A stretch of 64,000 nt of DNA from Chaunax sp. Z400. Lineage: Eukaryota; Chordata; Actinopteri; Lophiiformes; Chaunacidae. This document shows positions 49,195-58,980 of the stretch, one piece after another (position 1 is the stretch's first letter; each line of letters opens with the position of its first letter). The stretch is from the NCBI GenBank assembly GCA_037577475.1, contig CM075194.1, forward strand, positions 2,472,001 to 2,536,000, written 5' to 3'. Made by a program: the position numbers and the translations under genes. The notes beneath the pieces were generated by a model. It saw nothing but the letters and a program-made list of their open reading frames with translations. It was not told the origin of the DNA and searched no databases.

Positions 49195-49940
49195 CGGCAT
49201 CAGAACAAGACATGGATCCACCTCTTAGTCCGGATCTACCTCAGAATTCAGTGGTTCTTCTTCTGGCATGTTCCCCACTCGTCCACCAAGTTTCATGAAA
49301 ATCTGTCAAGTGCACTCAAACAATTAAAAACCTTAATTAAATTTATTTTGTCAACAGGTTTCACAAAATTTTATCAGATTAGTTACAAGCAAAAAAGAAA
49401 AGAAATGAATAAAGTGCATAACCCGACTATTTCACTGTTTTTAGCATCATTTATGCATAATTGATAAAAATGCTGATAAAAGCTAAAAAGATCTCACAAC
49501 GTAAAGGAATTCACAGAGATTCAAGGATCCGTCCTTTTATCCAGAATTTAAAGATTTCTTCCTTGATTTCTTCCTTCCTTCCTTCCCTTCCAGCCACTTT
49601 CACCGTAATCCGTCAAGTGTTTTATGTCTAAATGACGAAAACGGTCCAAAAAGTCTTACAATCCTCAAAGAAGTAGAAAAAAAACTGACTCTTCCTTTTT
49701 ATCTGGATAAATTAATAGGATCCTTTTTTCGCCACAGTCTAAAGAAAGTCCATCAAAAAGTTTATGCATAAAAAACTCTTGCAATGTAAAAGAAAGAGAA
49801 AAGAATTCCGTGACCTTAATCCGGATCCACTCCAGAACTGAATCCCTGTCATGAGCCCAACCCTCACAGCAAGTTTCATGACAGCACATCAGGTAGTTTC
49901 TGTGTAATCCTGCTAACAGACACACAAACAAACCAGCGGT
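49195..49940. repeat. Tandem degenerate units of the GGATCC-type fish repeat
   Basis: At least three units: AAGTTTCATGAAAATCTGTC (49289) and CAAGTTTCATGACAGCAC (49870), GGATCCGTCCTTTTATCC (49527), TTATCTGGATAAATTAATAG (49699), and AATCCGGATCCACTCCAG (49819) with the terminal TGTAATCCTGCTAACAGACA. Confidence 0.7.
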
Positions 49941-50669
49941 GACTTAATGAACCTGCAGTAAATCAGACGTTCGTGGGTGTTTTGGGGCTCAGCGCTTTGA
50001 CTCATGCTGAGTCATGTCTGTTTAGCATTAGTGACGGCTTTTTTAGGACAATAGGACTGAAAACTTAACGACATCATTGTTTATATTTACACAACCATAC
50101 ACAGAAAGTCTTATTTCTGACGTACAATGACGCAGTTTTACTTTCTCTGAAGCCAAGGTTAGGGTTATGTAACAGCCTTTGGTTGAACCTCAGGTTGAAC
50201 CAACAGCTTCCATAACAATCAGTGACGCCTTCTGATCAGTGGCACAAAAAAAAAAAAAAGAGAGTAAAACACAGCCCAGAATTTGTGTTTTGCTAACAGT
50301 GTTGTGAAGGGAAATAAAAGAATAAAGTGATTTCGTGCTTCTGGAAGTTGTTTGTATTGTCAGACACAACTGAATTCTTCCAGAAGACAAACATTTTCTG
50401 CAGGACTGGAGGGAGAAGAGTGTTTTTCAATTAAAAAAACAAAAATTAACCAAACCCAAGTTTCTGGCTAATTTGTACCACAGCAGAGCTTTGTGTAACA
50501 GATGGATGTGGACTATCTGAGGCGTGACTCTCACTGCCTGTCTTTGTGAAACCTGCCCACATACAAGATAATAGATGCTCAAATGTAGCATCAGACAAAT
50601 ACAGGCAACATAAAGTCAGCAGAGTGACTGACTGATGTCCATCTAATGTCGATCTGACCGGGCCATTAG

Positions 50670-51015
50670 ACACGCCCCTTTTTGGCTTCCATGGTAACCC
50701 CCATGCAAACCTCTCCCCAACAGAGTTTTTACCCCATGGGAACCACACCTGTTGGCAACTGTCAAAAACAACCACAACAATGTGTCAATGATTTACACAA
50801 CTTTCTCTCTGCTCTGGTTTATGAAGCTTGTTTGAGGCTCACAGTTTAACATGATGACCAAGGATATGAACTCAGGTCAATGAGACCTACAGGACATAAA
50901 CAGCTAATGGAAAACTTATAATATCCATAAGAACTTCAGTTGATAAAAAGATGAAACACAACATTAGGTGATAATAATATGTGTTATTATGGATTTATAA
51001 TCAGCTGGAACGGAG
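50670..51015. repeat. Dispersed repeat, copy 2
   Basis: Matches 35.64-35.80 kb in the same orientation (ACGCCCCTTTTTGGCTTCCA; AGTTGATAAAAAGATGAAAC; TTATTATGGATTTATAATCA), with an extra ~200 bp between the shared blocks. Confidence 0.75.
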
Positions 51016-51039
51016 CGGCATTGTTTGACAGGGAACTTT

Positions 51040-51260
51040 AAATATTAGAGTGGATCTGGATTAAGGGGCGGATAAGGGAATTTTTTCCCCACTTTATTAT
51101 TCCCCATCTATTACACAAAACTACTTGAAGAGTTTCATGAAACTTGATGGGAGCGGATCCGGATAAATGGGGCGGATTCAGGAATCCTTTTCTACTTTTT
51201 TGAACACTGCGAGATTCAAAACGGATTGAACCACTGAATGAGATAAACAGGTGGATCCAA
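51040..51260 (-). repeat. Antisense unit of the GGATCC-type repeat
   Basis: AGTGGATCTGGATTAAGGGG, AGTTTCATGAAACTTGATGG and GCGGATCCGGATAAATGGGG repeat the phrases of the 49.2-49.94 kb units in reverse. Confidence 0.6.
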
Positions 51261-52084
51261 CCCTCAGGGCTCATTTTGATGCTGCACATGTCCTGTTTGG
51301 AGGAGATTAAAAAAAAAGAAATGTCCATCCTTAGAAGAGAAACATGACATCTAAGATCAACAGATGGAAAAAGAAGAAGAAGAAGAAGAAAAAGAAGAAT
51401 ATTAGCCAACATCTTGGGGATGAATGAAGAATTATGGGATACTACGGTCATAAAACATTCTACCAGTATGCCAAACGTGGCCATTCAAAGAGAAGAAGTG
51501 ATAGAAGAAGAGAAAAAGAAGAGACACTTCAGTCCCTTTAAAGACCTTCCCTGTTCCTCTCAGCCTCCTTTAAAGACCTGAGGCATGGAAAGTAACAGAG
51601 ACAGAGTGATTCAGGGAAAGTGAATGGCCGTGACTCCCCTACCCATCACTGAAGGGGGGAGAGGTTGAAAGAATGAGGGAGCAGAGAGAGGACGGAAAGA
51701 GGGGGAAATGACTGGGCGACTGTGTGGGAAGAGAGAGAGAGGAGGGGCTTAAAAGTATGAACTTGTGTCTGATTGAGCTGCAGGAAGCATTAAGAAGGGA
51801 AAATCCTGCGACCAGGACGCGGTCTGCTCAGCCTTTTTAGCCGTCTGCTGAGGAGGAGCTGCCTTATGGCTCCTCTGAGGGACACTTTTTCCACCCAGTC
51901 CCACTTTTTCTAACGCGCTCCTTTCTCTCCTAAAAGTTGTCTGGCTGATCAAACCCGGAGCTTGAACCCGCGCCGCTTTTCCTCTTTCCACTGTGCGTAA
52001 TTTCTCCCCAGGATCGAAAAAAGGCGACATCACAACAACACGAGGACGAGGAATCAGGACAGGAATCAAACCGACTGGGGGAAA
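51261..52084 (+). promoter_or_regulatory. Upstream flank and probable 5' UTR of crlf1
   Basis: GAA runs at 51374-51400, then purine-rich GAGAGAGG sequence to 51745. A weak TATA-like GCTTAAAAGTATG at about 51747 is followed by some 330 bp of more balanced, CpG-containing sequence up to the ATG. The start site is not defined. Confidence 0.35.
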
Positions 52085-52157
52085 ATGAGAGCCGTCTGGG
52101 ATATCTGCTGGGTTTTCCTCCTGCTGCACACCCCCGGCGTGATGTCCTTGTCCACAA
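52085..52157 (+). CDS. crlf1: crlf1 coding exon 1 (signal peptide)
   Basis: Encodes residues 1-24 plus one base: a charged start, a hydrophobic core WVFLLL and a likely cleavage region near GVMSLS. Donor ACAA|GTAAGT is near perfect. The upstream 350 bp are purine-rich and become moderately GC-rich, as expected for a 5' UTR or promoter. Confidence 0.88.
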
Positions 52158-55100
52158 GTAAGTAGCACACAGATGTCCACCGATGCGCAAAGTCGTGGTC
52201 TTTGCTGGGATGGGGTTCGGTTTTGGGTAGAGGCTGCATTTAGGATCAGCTTTAATCCATATGTCACCCAGAGGTCTGAGTGTAAACAGCTCCGTGTGAC
52301 ACTGACCTGCTCTGTTCTACGACCTGAGATTAAACAGCTGCAAAAATAGATTTTGTTTTACAACAGTACGACGCGTTTTAGTGATTCAATGCAAGCATGA
52401 AATAAACCCTGATAGGAATATTATAGTGACACAGGATATTAAGCATGCAGTTATTACAGATACAGATACGTTAGGGTTATTTTATAGTGTTAAAAATCTA
52501 TATTATCTACATCAGAGGGAAAGTAATCAATGCAAAGCTTCCAGAAACGAGCCCTCATAAAATATGATGGTGATACAAACATGCAGTTAATACAGAGATA
52601 TAAGAATATTTTATATTGTCCAATAGCTATACTATTTATTTTAGAGGGGTTTTAATCAATGCAAACCTTACAGAAACAATCTCTGATAAGACTATTATAG
52701 TGTACATCTGTAAAAAATACTGTCTTTAGGAGGATATTAAGTATGCAGTTATTACAGAGATATGACAAGAATATTTTATAGTGTTAAATATCTATACTAT
52801 TTATTTTAGAGGGGTTTTATTCAATGCAAACCTTGTAGAAGCTTAACAAGCCCTGATAAGACTATTATAGTGATATTATGTAAGACATATTTTATTTTGA
52901 AAGGATATGCAAAAAAGGGGGAAAAAATGCAAGCCATTATAATAATATAGGAATATTATAGTTATATAAAAAAGTATGATTAGAGGAATAAATCATCATA
53001 ATGTTAAAACCTATAAGGCTCTATTTAAAACGTTTTCAGTACAAAATATCTCCACAGATTCTTCTACAATAAGGCCTCAGCTGCTCTGGATGATTTCAGG
53101 ACCCATTAAAAAAAAAAAGGGAAAAAATGCCACTTTGTCCACTTTGACACCTCCTGTAACCGACGAGCTCCTGCTGAAGGATGTGTATGGCTTGTATCCG
53201 TGCAGAGAGCTCATCTCCCAGGAGGCTGAATTTCAACAAGTCAGGCTATAATTCGTTTAACACATGGAAGGCGAAGGGGGGGGGGAGGTGGCTTTACGAA
53301 CCGCAACAAAACAGTGACATCATTTGCTCGGGTTTTGGAGAATGTTAACCGGCAGCTTAATGCACAGTAACATAAATAAATCAAAGCTATGTCTGCTTCC
53401 ACTGTTAAGTGGCCGGATTAGTTTTTATGGCGAGGCTCGCTGGGCTCAGAGCAGATCCTCACAGAGGATCTCCTGCGGTTCATCCAGTTTGAAAGGTGCT
53501 AATAAAAGAAAGTATCCTTACAGGAGCTTGTAGAGGAGGACGGGTCTCCATCATAAGCTGCCCTGCTGTTTATTGTAGAGCCTAATAGGTCATTACTGTT
53601 TTATTCACTGTAATGATGGAGGCTCTTCCCCTTCGCTCCCTGTGCCTCTGAAATAAAACTATTTAAATGTGGAATTTCACACTAACATATAATTAGTTTT
53701 TATTGCAGCTCATAAGTTTGACTTTATACGTCCTGTTAGTGTAAAAAGAGGTTGGATATGATCATTTAACACCAGTCATGTTATTCTAAAACACACAGAA
53801 TCCCTTTTTAAACCTCCTGATTAGATGTTTAGATGTTTATCAGATAACCTCCTCCTCCTCCTCTCTGTACAGATCTATAAAACAAACTAAAAAGATCCGC
53901 CGCTGTCTCTCCGTCTCTTTTCACATTTCGTTGCAAGGATAATTGTCGCTAAATGTTGCGTGACTTCTCCCACTTGGCTCGTCCCTCAAAATGTTCCACA
54001 TGTACGTCTCTTGCAGAGCCGACAGAGGAGGACGAAGGCTTTCCCTCCACTTTTGCATGGATGAGTGGAGAGTAAACAGTTCCTCTGAGGACTGGCAGCG
54101 TGTAGAAAAATGTTTTTTCATTGACCAGATACTCAATAATTCAACAGAAACCGTCCAGAATCTCCGTCCTCCACCATCGTGGTGGTTAAATCCGTCGCCT
54201 GCTCTGATTTCAAGCAGCCTCTCCAAACAAATAATATTTTACAAGCCAGCAGTGAACAAGCAGAGACAATAAACAGCAGTAATGGTCTATCAGTGCAGCG
54301 TTTGAAGTGTACGGGACGGGGCGTTCGGGGGTTCACACCCCGCTCCGGGGCAATACCCCGTCCTCCAGAATATATAAACACGGATTGTTATTCAGCTGGA
54401 TCAGCCTGTTATTGGCCAATCGTGCCCCTCTTCTAGTCGCTCTGGTCCACCGTATCCAGTGACAAAACGACCTCTGTGTGTGTGTTTGTGTGCGTTTGTG
54501 TGTTTGTGTGTGTTTGTGTGTGTTTGTACGGAGGCGCTAGGGTTGACTCGACTTCCTCCATAAAGGACCACAGTGTCTGTCAGCAGAAGGTGGCTGGCAG
54601 CGGATCACATGTGGCCCCTGGGCGCAGAGTTGTAAAGTGTTGACGTTGTCACTTATTCACTCACTCAGTCATTTCTGCAAGAAATCATTTTGCTGACATG
54701 TTTCCATGGAGCTGTCTGTGCAGACAAATCCTTCAATCTGAAGAAATACATTTTCCTGTACGTCTTCTTCTTCTTCTTCTTCTGAGCTTTAGGAGCCAAA
54801 AGTCCTCCAGGAGTCGCTTGTAGTTTTTTTTATTCAGGAGGATTTTAATCTTCTGCAGAGACTTGAGAACAAATTAAGAATCACAACACGACGCTTAAAA
54901 CATCGTCTGTTATATGAGAATATCTGGAGGAGCTGTTTGTTTTTAACATTCAGCTGTAAAACATGAGAAGTACTAAATAACAGAAACAGTTTTTTACTTA
55001 TGTCATCGCCACGTTTGTTTGTTTACCTGTTTGTTTGTTTGTTTGTCAGAAAGGGGCGGGTACAGGTACTGGTGCAGATTCTGGATCACTTTTCATTTTC

Positions 55101-57801
55101 TTCAGTATTGTGAGAAAGGAACTTTAAAAAAAATCCATAATACTTCATACTTAAAAATAAATAAATAGTTCACGGAAGATCAGTATAAAAAGTTTCTGAG
55201 TTCTGCCCCTGAAACCCTCATCTGAGACAAATCCCACTCACACAATGAGCTTAAATTTAACTTAAATATAAAAATGACAAAAATTCTTTAATAGCAAAAG
55301 TCACCACTTCAGTTCTTTGCTGTTGTGTGTAAAAAGTTCCATGAATAAATATTGAACAGTTTTTGAGATATGATCCAGAAACTAAAGCTGTCAGACGGGG
55401 GGATGGAACCCATCCCTTTATATTATCACATAATAATTACAGGCCAATCAAAATCAAAATACCTACGCATGGAGAACTCATGATGGTCCACCACCTTGTA
55501 GATTGTATAATGTAAAATATATAGTTGGAAGGCAGCAAAGAATAAATTGTAGAATAATAATTATAATATAAATAATAATAATTTCTTTTTAGATTCATTT
55601 TCAACCTTTTCACCCATTTTCCGCAGCTCAGCATGAAAACAAACCTGCATGAAACATGCGTGAGACGTGTGACGTGTGACGTGTCATAGTGATGTCTGGT
55701 TTTTTCACCACCATCTGACATCATATTATTCATTTTCTATGGCATTAATTCCCTCTTTGTTCTTATTGTTTGTCTCCTGAATGAAACCATCCAACAACAA
55801 AATGTAACTCCTAATGCAATAAACTGATAAAGTCTCTGGGAGGAACTGTCAGTCCAGCAGCGGCTCAACATGATTCTTCTATATCGGTGTGGTTTTTTTA
55901 CAGAAGATATAATTTATTTTATTTAACCAGAAAAAGTCTTGTTGAGATTTAAAATCTCTTTTACAAGAACGTCCTGACAGGCAGCAGCACGAATAAGAGG
56001 GGTTACAACAAGCAGCAACATCGTGGCCAATCAGAGGCTTCGTCATACAACACATTTACAGCTGCAGGAGCCTGGATTCACGTCATTTAAGGCGGCTTTA
56101 AATGCATCGAGTGAGAGCAGCTCTCTGATACTGATATTACAGCTGATTCCAAGCAGCAGGAGCAGCAAAACCTAAATCCTGTTATTCTGAATTCAGATAG
56201 AATAAGTCCTGGGAGCGAAGACAATAACCTCCCATGCTTTTTTGAATGATGTAAATCAGGAAGCAGACTAATGTAAATAAGAATATGTCAGTGGTTAAAG
56301 CTACAGGTGGGCAGGGCAGACAATCCAACTGTGACATACAGCAAGACATGGGGAGGAAGGGCTTAAAGGTTTGTGATGAACCTCGAGGCTCCATGGTAGA
56401 CAGTGCACTATAGATAAAAAAAGAATGATTACAATCAAAGCACCTGAAGGCAACACACCCTGATTTTCAGTCCCTCATGTGGGTCAAGCTAAAAAACAAA
56501 CAAACACTTTATCCTGCATATCCCACAATGCAACTGGAGCATCTTTCACATCTCCAGTCAGGTTTTCTGGTTGATGCTGCAAGTTTTGGGTCCAACTCTG
56601 ACATCATCAGCTTTACTTCCTCGGAAAGGTCCAATCAGAGCCACAGAAGACGTCCAGCTGCTCTGACATTAATACCCCTGTCATCAGATCCCATCCTCTG
56701 TAACATCCACCTCCACCTTCTCTTCCAGACATAGCAGCTATCTACCCCCAGGACCCGGTACTTCGAATGGGGTCCAATCTGACGGCCAGCTGCTGGGTCC
56801 ACGTTGACCTCGGCGTCCACGCCAGCTCTCTGTTCTGGTCTCTCAACGGTCAGCAGCTGCCCAGCTCCCTGTACCGAGTCCTCAGCCCGACCAACCTCAG
56901 CGTGACGCTGGCCGGACTCAACGCCTCCAGGCAAACGTCCGGCGACAACCTGCTGTGTCACAACCACAAGGGACACATCCTGGCGGGCTCCTGCCTCTAT
57001 GTTGGCAGTAGGTTAAAATTTCTTATTCTCTTCAGCTTGGTTTTATTCATGGTTTATTTTCTTAAGAGAAAAATGTGAGAGGAGTGAAACTGGAATGAAA
57101 GGAAAAGGCTGAATTTACCTGCTCAGTGGAGGCTATATTTCATCTTTACTACTCCTGCCTTCAGGCCAGTGAGGCCTCCATGAGAGGCCGCCATGAGAGT
57201 TACTGCGACCCAATGACCACCTGTGTGGTCCATTACTCGCTCATAGGGCATGGGTCACTTTACACAGACACATGTTTGGACTTCTGTACTTTACAGAATG
57301 CGTCGCCTTGCTCCATAATACTTAGCTGGGTTATCTCGTCAGAAGATATCTTTTCTCCAGAAGAAGTCCTAACCTTCAAGAAGTAGCTCAACATTTTGGG
57401 AAGATGAGGTGGAAGATAAAAGTTGAATTTACAGCCAGTAGCTGTTTAGCTTAGCATAAAAACTGGAAGGTTTCCTTCAGGCTTTGGTTTGCCAGCTGAG
57501 ACTCGTGGTTTTCAAAATGATGGGAGTTCAGGTTTAGGTTCAGGTTCATCACTGCAATCCAATCAAAACACAGCAAACCAGCAACAAACAGTCACATGAA
57601 GAGGCCGGAGGTAAACAAGCCAAATCATCGACCGTATTTACCTGAAGGGAACCAGGAAGTTTTGAAGAAGTTCCAAAACCTCAACCATGAAGTGCACACA
57701 GACACATACACAGACACACAAACACACACAGACACACACAGACACATACACAGACACACACACATACACAGACACACACAGACACACACAGACACACACA
57801 G

Positions 57802-57832
<31 letters not shown>

Positions 57833-58108
57833 GACACACACACACACACAGACACACACAGACACAGACACACACACAGACACATACACAGACACAGACA
57901 CACACACAGACACACACACAGACACACACACATACACAGACACACACAGACACACACAGACACATACACAGACACACACACAGAGACACACACAGAGACA
58001 CACACACAGACACAGACACACACACAGATGATGCAGTCAGGATTTTAATCTCTGTGCAACACTGATGTTTGAGCACCATGTTCTGAGAGACGAGGAATGT
58101 TGGCAGGG

Positions 58109-58183
<75 letters not shown>

Positions 58184-58940
58184 AATTAAGAAAAAAACAC
58201 CAATTTCTGAGGAACATCACTAGTGTGTGATTTACTCTCTGAAGTAATGGCTGGAGGAAACGTTTTACCCTCAATGACCCACATCTTCCCTCTACCTTTT
58301 CTCTCTTCATCTCTCCCTCCTCTTCACCATGTCTCTCTCACTCTCTCACTTCACTGTCCCCCCTTTCTGTCCCAGTGCCTCCGGAGAAGCCGGTCAATCT
58401 GACCTGCTGGTCCAGGAACACCAAAGACCTGACATGCAGCTGGGCTCCAGGAGGGAAAGGAGAGACTAGCATTAGCACACAGTACACCCTCAAATACAAA
58501 CTCAGGTACGTTCACACAGCATCTAATTCACTGCAACAGTAGTTAGAGGAGGGCAGAGGGGACCAGCATCTCCTCAGATAGAGAACATTATAGAAACAGG
58601 ATTCAGAGAAAACCTTAAAAATCAAAGAGGAACAAACACCTGGATCATCGTAACGTAGAACTACCTCTGTGACCTGAGAGCACTGCAGAAACAGGAATTA
58701 AAAGAAGGTAAAAAAAGAGCCTTGTTTGTAGAAAATTAGAAAAAAGAAATCTGGTAAAATATGTACTGCATTAGAAAAGTAATTTCATTTTAAGAAAATA
58801 TATCAAACTTTGTCTTAGTAAGAGATTCCAGTTTAATACACTGGTTTCATCCCAGCAGATGTCAATTTAAGAATCTTATGAAATGACACCGATTAAAGTT
58901 TGTTCATCTATTTTTATTGTTAGTGAGAGCTGCTGCTAAA

Positions 58941-58980
<40 letters not shown>

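Larger units (their letters stand above)
52158..56728 (+). other. crlf1 intron 1
   Basis: A 4.57-kb intron. It contains a minisatellite-like array (52385-52960), a TG-rich stretch (54473-54530), a CTT tract (about 54768-54785), dispersed-repeat pieces at 55040-55500 and a second repeat at 55910-56400. Nothing coding was recognised. Confidence 0.8.
57008..58375 (+). other. crlf1 intron 2
   Basis: Contains a piece of a widespread fish repeat at about 57385-57475 (TCAACATTTTGGGAAGATGA and AGCTGTTTAGCTTAGCATAA) and two CA arrays close to the next exon. Confidence 0.8.
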
